A stretch of DNA of 64,000 bases. Source: Rubrivivax albus. GTDB taxonomy: Bacteria > Pseudomonadota > Gammaproteobacteria > Burkholderiales > Burkholderiaceae_C. Positions 29,554 to 40,309 of the stretch are shown here, one piece after another. The notes under the pieces were generated by a model that was not told the DNA's origin, made no database searches, and was given only the letters and a program-made list of their open reading frames with translations. Made by a program: the position numbers and the translations under genes. The DNA is taken from contig NZ_SACT01000001.1 of assembly GCF_004016515.1 (NCBI RefSeq), positions 682,001 to 746,000 of the forward strand. The letters run 5' to 3'. The number at the start of each line of letters is the position of its first letter. Position 1 is the stretch's first letter.

Positions 29554-30483
29554 TCAGGCTGCGGCCTGCGCCGCGCGCACCCCGCTGCGGATGGCCTCGG
29601 CCACCACGCGCGCGGCCAGCGCACCCAGCAGCGAGAGGTCGGCGGCCTGACCGGCGCGGCCCGTTGCCAGCGCGAACAGCGTGTCGCCGTCGTGCATGGT
29701 CAGCGGGTCCACGGCGCGTGCCAGGCCGGCGTGGCCCAGGGCCGCCAGCTTGGTGGCCTGGGCCTTGTCGAGCACGGCGTCGGTGGCCACGACGCCGATC
29801 GTGGTCGCGGTGCCGGGAATCAGGCGCTGCGGCAGCACGCCGGCCGCCAGGGCATCGGTGCTGCGGCGAGGTCGGCCATCGTCGCCCCGGGCGCCGGCGA
29901 TGACGCTGCCATCGGTGTCGAGCACGTCGCCGATCGCATTGACCACCATCAGCGCGCCGACGGTGATGCCGGCCACGGTGATCGACGCCGTGCCCAGGCC
30001 ACCGCGCATGCCGTGCGCGGGGCCCCAGAGCTTGCCGACGGTGGCGCCGGCACCTGCGCCGACGGCGCCGGTGGCGGGCACGTCGGTGCTGGCCGCGTCA
30101 CACGCGGCCGCCCCCGCCGCGGCGTCCGGGCGCACCGCTGGGTCGCCGTGCCAGAGGTCGAAGATCACTGCCGCCGGCACGATGGGCACGCGTGCCGGGC
30201 CGACGGGGAGGCCGTGGCCGCGGGCTTCCAGCCAGCGCATCACGCCGTCGGCGGCGGCCAGGCCAAAGGCGCTGCCGCCGGTAAGCAGCACGCCGTGCAC
30301 CAGCGGCACCACGTTCTCCGGGCGCAGCAGGTCGGTCTCGCGCGTGCCGGGGGCGCCGCCGCGCACGTCCACGCCGGCCACAGCGCCTTCGGGGCAGAGC
30401 ACGACGGTGCAACCGGTGGCGCGCGCCGCCAGCGTGTGATGGCCAACCCGCAGGCCGGCCACGTCGGTGATGGCGCCGGGCAC
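29554..30483 (-). CDS. P1 (S58, DmpA-like) family peptidase
   Basis: A 309-residue Ntn-fold aminopeptidase or amidase family member that normally self-cleaves to expose an N-terminal Ser or Thr. Seen: GAITDVAGLRVGHHT at the start (family hallmark), LTGGSAFGLAAADGV near residue 77, and GATVGKLWGP followed by GGLGTASI near the expected processing site. The start is a GTG at 30483, 14 bases after the acyl-CoA dehydrogenase stop, so it is probably the last gene of that operon. The link to acyl-CoA metabolism is unexplained; a beta-peptide or amide substrate is possible. Confidence 0.82.
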   Translation of the reverse strand: MPGAITDVAGLRVGHHTLAARATGCTVVLCPEGAVAGVDVRGGAPGTRETDLLRPENVVPLVHGVLLTGGSAFGLAAADGVMRWLEARGHGLPVGPARVPIVPAAVIFDLWHGDPAVRPDAAAGAAACDAASTDVPATGAVGAGAGATVGKLWGPAHGMRGGLGTASITVAGITVGALMVVNAIGDVLDTDGSVIAGARGDDGRPRRSTDALAAGVLPQRLIPGTATTIGVVATDAVLDKAQATKLAALGHAGLARAVDPLTMHDGDTLFALATGRAGQAADLSLLGALAARVVAEAIRSGVRAAQAAA

Positions 30484-30497
30484 GGGCCGTTGCGGCG

Positions 30498-31631
30498 TCA
30501 GGCGAACACGCCGGCGGTGTCCTGCATGCGGTCGGACACCTCGCCCAGGTGGTGCAGCGTGTCGCCGAAGGCCATCTCCAGCATCGTCAGGCGCTTGAAA
30601 TAGTGGCTGCCCACGTACTCGTCGGTGACGCCGATGCCGCCGTGCAGCTGCACGCACTGCTGGCCCACGGTGCGCATGCTCTGGCCCAGCTGCACCTTTG
30701 CCTGCGACAGCGCACGCCGGCGCTGCGGCTCGGGCTCGCCGAGCTTGAGCGTGGCGTAGTAGCTCATCGAGCGGCCCAGCTCCAGCGCCATCTTCACGTC
30801 GGCAATGCGGTGGCGCAGTGCCTGGAAGCTGGCGATGGGCACGCCGAACTGCTTGCGCGTGTTCATGTACTCCACCGTGATGGCGGTGAAGCGGTCCATC
30901 AGGCCCACGCCTTCGGCGGCCACGGCGGCGATGCCGAGGTCGCTGGCGAAGCTGAGTGCCGCGGCGCCGTCGGCGCCGATCATCTGCGCCGGCGTGGCCG
31001 ACAGCGTCAGGTCGGCGGCGCGGGCGCCGTCGTGCGTGGGGTAGCCGCGCACGGCCAGGCCGTCGGCGCCGCGCTCGACCAGGAACAGACCGATGCCTTC
31101 GGTCGAGTGATCGTCACCGGCGGTGCGCGCGGCGACGATGAAGGCGTCGGCCTCGTCGCCGGCCGGCACCACGCTCTTGGCGCCGGTGAGACGCCAGCCG
31201 TCGCCACTGTGCGCGGCGCGCGTGGTCACGTGGCCAACGCGGTAGCGCGCGGAACGCTCCTGCAGCGCCGGGATGACCAGCGCCGAACCGTCGGCGATCT
31301 TCGGCAGCCAGGCCGTCTGCAGCGCTGCTGGCGCATCGGCCAGCAAGGCCGGGGCGAGCAGGGCCCCGTGTGCGTAGGGCGCGTTGACCAAGCCACGGCC
31401 AAGCTCCTCGCCCACCACCATGGCCTCCACCGGGCCGAAGCCCATGCCGCCATGGTCGGGCGAGACGGTCAGGCCGGTCAGGCCCAGGTCCGCCAGTTCG
31501 CCCCAGACCTCCCGCGTGCCGCCACCGGCCTTGGCCAGCGCATGGCGGCGCTCGAAGGGGAAGCCCTTGTCGACCCAGCGCCGCACGGCGTCGCGCAGCG
31601 ATTCCTGATCTTCGGTGAAGTCGAAGTCCAT
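30498..31631 (-). CDS. Acyl-CoA dehydrogenase, PimD-like small subunit
   Basis: A 377-residue flavin-dependent dehydrogenase. The N-terminal helical domain (FTEDQESLRDAVRRW), central beta domain, and C-terminal LHGGIGVTDEYVGSHYFKRL segment are those of the small partner in two-subunit acyl-CoA dehydrogenases such as PimC/PimD for pimeloyl-CoA. It follows the large subunit by only 3 bases, so the two are co-translated. Substrate, perhaps a dicarboxylyl- or branched acyl-CoA, is inferred from family. Confidence 0.85.
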   Translation of the reverse strand: MDFDFTEDQESLRDAVRRWVDKGFPFERRHALAKAGGGTREVWGELADLGLTGLTVSPDHGGMGFGPVEAMVVGEELGRGLVNAPYAHGALLAPALLADAPAALQTAWLPKIADGSALVIPALQERSARYRVGHVTTRAAHSGDGWRLTGAKSVVPAGDEADAFIVAARTAGDDHSTEGIGLFLVERGADGLAVRGYPTHDGARAADLTLSATPAQMIGADGAAALSFASDLGIAAVAAEGVGLMDRFTAITVEYMNTRKQFGVPIASFQALRHRIADVKMALELGRSMSYYATLKLGEPEPQRRRALSQAKVQLGQSMRTVGQQCVQLHGGIGVTDEYVGSHYFKRLTMLEMAFGDTLHHLGEVSDRMQDTAGVFA

Positions 31632-31634
31632 CGT

Positions 31635-32816
31635 TCAGCTCCCCAGGACCGTCTGCGCGACGATGTTGCGTTGCACTTCGTTCGAACCGCCGTAGATCGT
31701 CGTCTTGCGCATGTTGAAGTAGGTGGATGCCAGCGGCGCGATGTGCGCGGCGCCGACATGGTCGCCCTGCCAGCCGGCCTCCATGGCCTCCCAGACGAAG
31801 GCGCGGCTCCAGGGGCCGCCGGCGAGCATCATCAGCTCGCTGTAGCGCTGCTGGATCTCGCTGCCGCGGATCTTCAGCAGGCCGGCCACGTCCAGGCTCT
31901 GCTTGCCCGACTTCTCGGCGCTGAGCACCCGCAGCACCATCATCTCCAGCGCCACGATGTCGACCTCCAGCTGCGCGATCTGGTCGCGGAAGCGCAGGTC
32001 GTCGTAGACGCCCTCGGCCTTGGCGATGCGCTTGAGCCGTTCCAGCTCGCGCTTGGCGCGGTTGACGTCGGCGATGTTGGTGCGCTCGTGGGCCAGCAGG
32101 TGCTTCGCGTAGGTCCAGCCCTTGTTCTCCTCGCCGATCAGGTTCTCGGCAGGGACCTCGACGTTGTCGAAGAAGACCTCGTTGACCTCGGGCTCGCCGT
32201 CCAGCAGCACGATGGGCCGCACCGTGATGCCCGGGCTCTTCATGTCGATGAGCAGGAAGCTGATGCCGGTCTGCGGCTTGCCTTCGGTGCTGGTGCGCAC
32301 CAGGCAGAAGATCCATTCGCCGTACTGGCCCAGCGTGGTCCATGTCTTCTGGCCGTTGACGATGTACTTGTCACCACGGCGCTCGGCGCGGGTCTTCAGG
32401 CTGGCCAGGTCGCTGCCGCTGCCGGGTTCGCTGTACCCCTGGCTCCACCAGACCTCGCCGCTGGCGATGCCGGGCAGGAAGCGCTGCTGCTGCTCCGGGC
32501 TGCCGAAGGCCATGATCACCGGTGCCACCATCACCGGGCCGAAGGGCACGACGCGTGGCGCGCCGGCCAGCGCGCATTCCTCCTCGAACAGGTGCTTCTG
32601 CACCGCGTTCCAGCCCGGACCGCCGAACTGCTTCGGCCAGCCCCAGCCCAGCCAGCCCTTGCTGCCGAGGATCCTGGCCCAGGCTTGCAGGTCGTCACGG
32701 CTCAGGCGCAAGGCGTTGTGCACCTTGTGGCTGATGTCCTTGGGCAGGTTGGCGTGCACCCAGGCGCGGATCTCCGCGCGGAACGCCAGTTCGTCAGGGG
32801 TGAAGTTGAGGTCCAT
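31635..32816 (-). CDS. Acyl-CoA dehydrogenase, PimC-like large subunit
   Basis: A 393-residue acyl-CoA dehydrogenase with FAD/substrate signatures WWSQGYSEPGSGSDLAS near 123-139 and the C-terminal TIYGGSNEVQRNIVAQTVLG. The catalytic Glu seen in MCAD-type IYEGT is Gly here (IYGGS), as in many large subunits of heteromeric enzymes, so the base must lie elsewhere. It has a GGAGACC ribosome-binding site and begins the operon large subunit, small subunit, P1 peptidase. Confidence 0.87.
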   Translation of the reverse strand: MDLNFTPDELAFRAEIRAWVHANLPKDISHKVHNALRLSRDDLQAWARILGSKGWLGWGWPKQFGGPGWNAVQKHLFEEECALAGAPRVVPFGPVMVAPVIMAFGSPEQQQRFLPGIASGEVWWSQGYSEPGSGSDLASLKTRAERRGDKYIVNGQKTWTTLGQYGEWIFCLVRTSTEGKPQTGISFLLIDMKSPGITVRPIVLLDGEPEVNEVFFDNVEVPAENLIGEENKGWTYAKHLLAHERTNIADVNRAKRELERLKRIAKAEGVYDDLRFRDQIAQLEVDIVALEMMVLRVLSAEKSGKQSLDVAGLLKIRGSEIQQRYSELMMLAGGPWSRAFVWEAMEAGWQGDHVGAAHIAPLASTYFNMRKTTIYGGSNEVQRNIVAQTVLGS

Positions 32817-32917
32817 GAACGGTCTCCGACAGGCTTGCCGGTTTTAGCACGACCGTTCGTTTCCGCGCTGTCCGCGCGGCGACAAGCGCCCCTGGGGTTA
32901 GCCCATGCGGGCCGTTG

Positions 32918-33232
32918 TCAGCCGACCAGGCGCAGCAGCGCGCGCTCCCAGAGTCGGCGGCTGTGCCAGGCGACGACGGCGCGGTCGGCGAACTGGCGGC
33001 CGCGGTCGCTGATGCGGTAGTAGCGCACGCCAGGAAAGCCGTCGGGGTTGTCGAACTCGTCGACCAGACCGTAGCGCTTGAGGGTGCCCGCCGAATACCG
33101 CACGCGGCCGCCGTCGATGGCGATGCCGTGGACGCTGTCGCCCACGTGCACCATCACGTGCCCCTTGGCCAGGAGCTTGAGCGCGTCGATGAACTCGGCA
33201 CGGTCGGCGATGAGGGGCGAAGGGTGGGCCAT
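32918..33232 (-). CDS. Hypothetical protein (104 aa), possible winged-helix fold
   Basis: A 104-residue protein without signal or membrane segment. A hydrophobic start and the order helix, strand (HVMVHVGDSVHGIAIDGGRVRY), helix (AGTLKRYGLVDEF), then a hairpin with YYRISDRGRQFADRAV, which resembles the wing of winged-helix proteins, end in a basic helix (WHSRRLWERALLRLVG). The start is supported by GGGAG 7 bases upstream. I do not recognise a named family. Confidence 0.65.
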   Translation of the reverse strand: MAHPSPLIADRAEFIDALKLLAKGHVMVHVGDSVHGIAIDGGRVRYSAGTLKRYGLVDEFDNPDGFPGVRYYRISDRGRQFADRAVVAWHSRRLWERALLRLVG

Positions 33233-33381
33233 CGGACAGCTCCCGTGTGCGTCAGCTTGCCGTCAGTATCGGCAGTCGGCGGCGCAGCACTGTCCCGAAA
33301 ACGGGGGAAAACCCGGGTCAAACGTGGCGGGTCGGCTCGTCGGCGACGGGCTTCGGCACCGGCGGCCAGCGCTGGCGGTCC

Positions 33382-33420
33382 TCGCAGACGGCCATCGCAG
33401 TCGGTCATCGCAGACGGCCC
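33382..33420. repeat. Three tandem 13-base repeats
   Basis: TCGCAGACGGCCA, TCGCAGTCGGTCA, TCGCAGACGGCCC in direct succession (33382-33394, 33395-33407, 33408-33420), just before the convergent-side end of the retropepsin gene and after its stop on the minus strand. The rest of the 197-base gap (33233-33429) shows no gene. Confidence 0.6.
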
Positions 33421-33429
33421 GACGGACGT

Positions 33430-34065
33430 CTAGCGCAGTTCCAGCCGCATCACGTCGTTGTCGCGCCGCATCTGGAAGCGCGACAGGAAGCTGTTGCCCA
33501 GCAGCGCGAAGGGCATGGCCGTGGGCATCACCACGGCTTCCACGTTGGCCAGCGTGACCTCGCCCACCGTCACCGCGCTGAGCGTGACGCGGTGGCCCTG
33601 CACGACGCCGCCGGCGGTGTTCATCGCCACCGGCTGGCCGCGCCGCCAGTCCACGCCCAGGCGTTCGGCGTCGCTGCGGCCGAAGGCCACGGTGGTGGCG
33701 CCGGTGTCGACCATGAAGCGCTGTGGCCGGCCATTGACCGCGCCCTGGGCCATGAAGTGGCCGCCCGGCCCCATGCCGAGCACGATGCTGCGGCCGCCCC
33801 CGTTCGGGCCCGTGGCGCCCACGCTGGCCGGCGCCGCACCCACATGCAGCCGGCTGCTGCGGCCACCCCACTCCACCAGGGCGCCGCCAGCATCCAGCGC
33901 CTTGAGCGTGATGCCCTGGCGCGTCTCGCCCACGGCCAGCGTCAGCGGCTGGCCATCGACGACGAGCAGCGCCTTGCGGCCCATCTGACCCGAGAGCTGC
34001 ACGGTCTGCGCCAATGCCAGGGCCGGCAGCATCGCCAGGCCCGCCAGCCACCAGTGGCCGCGCAT
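33430..34065 (-). CDS. Retropepsin-like (clan AA) aspartic protease, periplasmic
   Basis: A 211-residue protein with a signal peptide (about 1-19, ALALAQ), an N-terminal SH3-like segment, and a single aspartic protease half-domain: catalytic DTGAT with Asp120, followed by the hydrophobic-hydrophobic-Gly motif LLGNSFL near 192-198. Such proteins act as dimers and belong to the TIGR02281 type. Its target is unknown. It begins 3 bases after yajQ, so it is probably co-transcribed. Confidence 0.85.
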   Translation of the reverse strand: MRGHWWLAGLAMLPALALAQTVQLSGQMGRKALLVVDGQPLTLAVGETRQGITLKALDAGGALVEWGGRSSRLHVGAAPASVGATGPNGGGRSIVLGMGPGGHFMAQGAVNGRPQRFMVDTGATTVAFGRSDAERLGVDWRRGQPVAMNTAGGVVQGHRVTLSAVTVGEVTLANVEAVVMPTAMPFALLGNSFLSRFQMRRDNDVMRLELR

Positions 34066-34068
34066 GGC

Positions 34069-34569
34069 TCAGTCGCGGAAGTTCTGGAACGCCAGCGGCA
34101 GCGCGATGTCCTTGCGCAGCAGCGCGATCGCGGCCTGCAGGTCGTCGCGCTTGCCGCCGGTCACGCGCACCGTGTCGCCCTGGATGGAGGCCTGCACCTT
34201 CAGCTTGCTGGCCTTGATCGCCGACTGGATCTTCTTGGCGTTGTCGCTGTCGATGCCGTTCTTCACCGGCGCCAGCAGCTTGAGCTTGTCGCCCCCCATC
34301 TTCTGCGGCTTGGCGCTGAAGTCGACGAAGCGGAGGTCCACGCCGCGCTTGGTGAGCTTGTTCACCAGCACGTCCTGCACCTGCTGGAGCTGGAAGTCGC
34401 TGTCGGCGGTCAGCGACAGCTCGTGCACCTTGGCACTCTTCTCGGCGAGTTCGACGCTGGCGCTGCTGCCCTTGAAGTCGAAGCGGGTGCCGATCTCCTT
34501 GGCGGCCTGGTCGACGGCGTTGCGCACCTCGACGAGGTTGGGTTCGAGCACGGTGTCGAAGCTGGGCAT
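34069..34569 (-). CDS. yajQ: YajQ family nucleotide-binding protein
   Basis: A 166-residue protein with two ferredoxin-like domains, typical of UPF0234/Yaj[22 protein letters not shown] at the start, TRFDFKGS, and [21 protein letters not shown] near the end. Homologues bind nucleotides, cyclic di-GMP in some species and tRNA or nucleic acids in others. It is divergent from murB and is the first gene of a pair with the retropepsin. Confidence 0.93.
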   Translation of the reverse strand: MPSFDTVLEPNLVEVRNAVDQAAKEIGTRFDFKGSSASVELAEKSAKVHELSLTADSDFQLQQVQDVLVNKLTKRGVDLRFVDFSAKPQKMGGDKLKLLAPVKNGIDSDNAKKIQSAIKASKLKVQASIQGDTVRVTGGKRDDLQAAIALLRKDIALPLAFQNFRD

Positions 34570-34634
34570 GGCAGGGTCCGGGAACGAGGAATGACGCGGT
34601 TCATTCTGCCAGCCGTCCGGCGCGGGGCATCACG

Positions 34635-34640
34635 GACAAT
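34635..34640 (+). promoter_or_regulatory. -10-like GACAAT, 6 bases before the murB ATG
   Basis: GACAAT matches the -10 consensus at 4 of 6 positions and ends exactly 6 bases before the ATG, which lacks a Shine-Dalgarno sequence. This would start transcription at or next to the A of ATG. No good -35 box is seen. Confidence 0.4.
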
Positions 34641-34646
34641 CGTGGC

Positions 34647-35675
34647 ATGTCCCCACAGATCGTGGTCGAAGAAGGCGTGAACCTGCGCGCGCTGAACAGC
34701 TTCGCGCTGCCGGCGGTGGCGCGCCGCATGGTGCGCATCCGCAGCGAGGCCGACGTGCGCCGCGTGCTCGACGACCCGGCCATCGGCCGCCTGCCGCGCC
34801 TGGTGCTCGGTGGCGGCAGCAACCTCGTGTTCACGCGCGACCCGGCCGGCGTGGTGCTGAAGGTGGAAGTGGCTGGCATGCGGCTGCTGCAGGCGAACGA
34901 CGACGCCTGGATCGTGGAGGCCGGTGCCGGCGAATCCTGGCACGCGCTGGTCGAATGGACGCTGGCCCAGGACTGGCCAGGGTTGGAGAACCTGGCCCTG
35001 ATCCCGGGCACCGTGGGTGCGGCACCGGTGCAGAACATCGGCGCCTACGGGGTGGAACTGACCGACCGCTTCGAGTCGCTGGACGCGGTGGACCTGGTGA
35101 CCGGCCGCACGGTGACGCTGGACCGCGCCGCGTGCCGCTTCGGCTACCGCGACAGCGTGTTCAAGGGGGCGTTGGCCGGCAAGTCGCTGATCACGCGCGT
35201 GCGCCTGCGCCTGCCACGACCCTGGGTGCCCGTGCTCGGCTATCAGGACCTGGAACGTCGGGTGGCCGAGACCGGCATCACCGCCCCGGATGCGCGCACG
35301 ATCTTCGACTGGGTGTGCGCCATCCGCCGCGACAAGCTGCCCGATCCGGCCGAGATCGGCAACGCCGGCAGCTTCTTCAAGAACCCGGTGGTCACCGCCG
35401 AGCAGTGCCGCGACATCATCGGCCGCGACCCGCACGTGGTGCACTACCCGCTGCCCGACGGCAGCTTCAAGCTCGCGGCAGGCTGGCTGATCGACGCCTG
35501 CGGCTGGAAGGGCAAGAGCATCGGCCACGCCGGTGTGCACGACAGGCAGGCGCTGGTGCTCGTCAACCGTGGCGAGGCCAGCGGGGCCGAGGTGTTGACG
35601 CTGGCGCGGGCGATCCAGGAATCGGTCTACGGCCGTTTCGGCATCCGGTTGGAGCCCGAGCCGGCGGTGGTCTGA
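34647..35675 (+). CDS. murB: UDP-N-acetylenolpyruvoylglucosamine reductase
   Basis: FAD enzyme that reduces enolpyruvyl-UDP-GlcNAc to UDP-MurNAc in cytosolic peptidoglycan precursor synthesis. The 342 residues follow the E. coli-like type I form: [12 protein letters not shown] at the N-terminus, FAD motif [25 protein letters not shown], and [10 protein letters not shown] with the proton-donor Ser. It stands alone between the divergent yajQ and the convergent histidine kinase. The start lacks a ribosome-binding site. Confidence 0.96.
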   Translation: MSPQIVVEEGVNLRALNSFALPAVARRMVRIRSEADVRRVLDDPAIGRLPRLVLGGGSNLVFTRDPAGVVLKVEVAGMRLLQANDDAWIVEAGAGESWHALVEWTLAQDWPGLENLALIPGTVGAAPVQNIGAYGVELTDRFESLDAVDLVTGRTVTLDRAACRFGYRDSVFKGALAGKSLITRVRLRLPRPWVPVLGYQDLERRVAETGITAPDARTIFDWVCAIRRDKLPDPAEIGNAGSFFKNPVVTAEQCRDIIGRDPHVVHYPLPDGSFKLAAGWLIDACGWKGKSIGHAGVHDRQALVLVNRGEASGAEVLTLARAIQESVYGRFGIRLEPEPAVV

Positions 35676-35700
35676 CCCGGACCGCCGGCAGCGCTGGCAA

Positions 35701-37919
<2,219 letters not shown>

Positions 37920-37923
<4 letters not shown>

Positions 37924-38441
37924 GCCACGTCGATCAGGCGCAGCTGCCATGCCGACCGGTTGTAGTAGACGGCGCTGCGCAGTTCGGGTCGGTCGTCGAA
38001 CGGGTAGATCACGAACAGCGGCCCCTTGTCGCGCACGGCCATCGGCGCACCGTCGAGCAGGCGCGCGACGATCGGGTCGTGGCGCTGAGCGTCGTCCCAG
38101 GGCATGTCGACGCGGTAGTCGTTGAGCGCCTGCAGGCGCAGCCGCGTGCCTTGCGCGCCTGCCGCCGCGAGCACGTCCCGCAGCAGCGGCCCGCTGAAAT
38201 GGCGTGGCTGAGCGAACCAGGGCGTGCGCGTGGTGAAGCCCACCTGCGGCAATCCGGCGAGCATGGCCATGTCGAAGCAGGCGGCAGCCTCGACGTTGGG
38301 CGTGCGCACGCGGCCGCGGACTTCCAGCACCACCGGCCCGGCCGGTGGCGCCAGCGCGCGCGCGGAACCGGCGGCGCCCAGCAGGGACGCGAGGACGAGG
38401 CCGCAGGCGCGGCGCCTGTGCACGGGGCGGGGCGGGATCAC
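37920..38441 (-). CDS. Periplasmic protein with molybdopterin-oxidoreductase-like fold
   Basis: A 173-residue exported protein resembling the cofactor-binding fold of sulfite-oxidase/YedY enzymes but short. After the signal peptide (HRRRACGLVLASLLGAAGSARA) come VVLEVRGRV, FSGPLLRDVL, LQALNDYRVDMPW and YNRSAWQLRLIDV. A Cys in AAACFD lies early, but I cannot say that it binds cofactor. The start is a GTG at 38441, preferred because TACAAT ends 6 bases before it; the ATG at 38483 would overlap the divergent kinase start and precede the signal peptide oddly. Coupling to the kinase gene suggests a ligand-binding role. Confidence 0.75.
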
Positions 38442-38447
38442 GGCGGG

Positions 38448-38453
38448 ATTGTA
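38448..38453 (-). promoter_or_regulatory. -10-like TACAAT, 6 bases before the GTG start
   Basis: TACAAT matches the -10 consensus at 5 of 6 positions and ends 6 bases before the GTG of 38441. It sets the choice of start for the periplasmic protein and suggests a leaderless transcript for the sensor-kinase operon. Confidence 0.5.
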
Positions 38454-38481
38454 GGCAGCGCCCTGATAAGCTTCGTCGGCC

Positions 38482-40245
38482 ATGACGCCCCCCGTCGCGA
38501 GCCCCGACCATCCGGCCAATGCGCTGCCCCGGGGCGCCCGGCTGGGCGAGTTCGAGATCCTGGCCGTGCTGGGCGTCGGCGGCTTCGGCATCGTCTACCG
38601 GGCGCTGGACCACGCGCTGGAGCGCGAGGTGGCGATCAAGGAGTACATGCCGGCTGCGCTGGCCGGCCGCACGGCCACGCTGCACGTGTCGCTGCGCTCG
38701 CAGTCCGATGCCGAGACCTTCGCGCTCGGCCTGCGCTCCTTCGTCAACGAGGCCAAGCTGCTGGCGCGCTTCGACCACCCGTCGCTGCTGAAGGTCTACC
38801 GGTTCTGGGAGCAGAACGACACCGCCTACATGGCGATGCCGATCTACCACGGCCAGACGCTCAAGGCCGTCCGGCAGGCCATGCAGGGCCCACCGGACGA
38901 GGCCTGGCTGCGCGCGGTGCTCGGGCCGTTGCTGGGGGCCATCGAGACGCTGCATGCCGCGGGCGTGTACCACCGCGACATCGCGCCGGACAACATCCTG
39001 ATCGAACCCGACGGCCGCCCGGTGCTGCTGGACTTCGGGGCTGCCCGGCGCGTGATCGGAGACCGCAGCCAGACGCTGACGGCGATCCTCAAGCCGGCCT
39101 ATGCGCCGATCGAGCAGTACGCGGAGGTGAGCGCGTCGCGCCAGGGCCCGTGGACCGACCTCTACGCGCTGGGCGCCACGCTGCACTACGTGCTCACCGG
39201 AGAGGCCCCGGCTCCGGCCACGGCGCGTACGCTGCACGACGACCAGCTGCCGCTCGTGACGCGCACGCTGCCGGGCTGCAGCCCGCGGCTGCTGGCGGCG
39301 GTGGACTGGATGCTGGCCACGCGCCCGGCGGACCGCCCGCAGAGCGTGGCGGTGCTGCGGGCGGTGCTCGAGGGCACTGCCGAACCGCCTGCGCCGGGCG
39401 GCGTGGCCACCGGAGCGCCGGCCACGGGCCAGGCCTTGCCGACGACCGTGGTTGACGTGTCGGCGCCCTGGCCGCCCGCTCCGGCGATGCCGGCCGGTGC
39501 CGACGCGCCGACGCTGATCGACCTGTCGCAGCGCGGGGCCGCGTCGGCGGCTGCGGCCCCCGCGGCCTCAGTCGCAGCCACGGCGCCGGCGGGGTGGCAG
39601 GGCGACAAGTCGGCCCGCCGCGTGTTGCCGGTGCTGCTGGGCCTGCTGGGCGTGGCCGCCGTGGCAGTCTGGTGGTGGTCGCGGACCGGCGCCATGACCG
39701 ACGACGGCGCAGCCGCAGTCGTCCAGCCTCTGGCGCTGGTGGCCTCCGCCCCGGCGTCCGGCGCCGAGATGTCGCCCCCTGCCTCGGCGCGAGGCCGGCA
39801 CGCCGACCCGGTCGAGCCGTCCACGCCGGCCCAGGCTGCGGCCGAGGCGCGTGCGACCGCACCCGATGCCGGGGGACTACCGGCCAGATCGGCGCAAGCG
39901 CGCGGCAGCGACCCCACGGTGCGCAAGCCGCCGCCGCGAAGCGAACCCGAGCCTCCGCCGGTCGTGCAGGCGGCGCCTCCCACGGCGGTGCCGACCTCGG
40001 CGCCCGCCACCGCCGCTGCCTTGGCCGGCACCCCCGCCCCGGCCAGCGCGCCGGCACCGATCGTGAACCGCACGCCCGTCGCCAGCCCGGCCGCGCTGTC
40101 CGACGACCCGTCGGCCGTCTGCGGCAAGCGGGTGCTGCTGGCCCTGTTCTGGTGCATGGAGCGGGAATGCGCGAGCGACGAGTTCAAGGGCCACCCGGCC
40201 TGCCGCAAGTGGTTCGCCACCAATCGCCAGCGTCAGGCGCCCTGA
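38482..40245 (+). CDS. Membrane Ser/Thr protein kinase with Cys-rich periplasmic tail
   Basis: A 587-residue eukaryote-like kinase. Kinase domain about 22-295: Gly loop GVGGFGIVY, Lys in VAIKEYMP, HRDIAPDN near 164, DFGAARRV near 185, and the bacterial activation-loop signature KPAYAPIEQY. Then a Pro/Ala-rich linker, one membrane helix (about 381-398), a long disordered Pro/Ala periplasmic stretch, and a compact C-terminal tail with four or five Cys (VCGKR, FWCMERECAS, HPACRKWF), likely disulfide-bonded. No phosphatase gene is adjacent. It may sense periplasmic state. Confidence 0.9.
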   Translation: MTPPVASPDHPANALPRGARLGEFEILAVLGVGGFGIVYRALDHALEREVAIKEYMPAALAGRTATLHVSLRSQSDAETFALGLRSFVNEAKLLARFDHPSLLKVYRFWEQNDTAYMAMPIYHGQTLKAVRQAMQGPPDEAWLRAVLGPLLGAIETLHAAGVYHRDIAPDNILIEPDGRPVLLDFGAARRVIGDRSQTLTAILKPAYAPIEQYAEVSASRQGPWTDLYALGATLHYVLTGEAPAPATARTLHDDQLPLVTRTLPGCSPRLLAAVDWMLATRPADRPQSVAVLRAVLEGTAEPPAPGGVATGAPATGQALPTTVVDVSAPWPPAPAMPAGADAPTLIDLSQRGAASAAAAPAASVAATAPAGWQGDKSARRVLPVLLGLLGVAAVAVWWWSRTGAMTDDGAAAVVQPLALVASAPASGAEMSPPASARGRHADPVEPSTPAQAAAEARATAPDAGGLPARSAQARGSDPTVRKPPPRSEPEPPPVVQAAPPTAVPTSAPATAAALAGTPAPASAPAPIVNRTPVASPAALSDDPSAVCGKRVLLALFWCMERECASDEFKGHPACRKWFATNRQRQAP

Positions 40246-40309
40246 GCCGCCGACGGCCGCTGCAACCAACAGAATCCATCACAAGCGGCCGCAGCCGCAC
40301 CCGGAGACG

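Noticed and set aside
38442..38483. ATG at 38483 as start of the molybdopterin-fold protein
   Set aside because: It would overlap the divergent kinase start and put about 20 non-signal residues before the signal peptide; the GTG at 38441 with TACAAT 6 bases upstream fits better.
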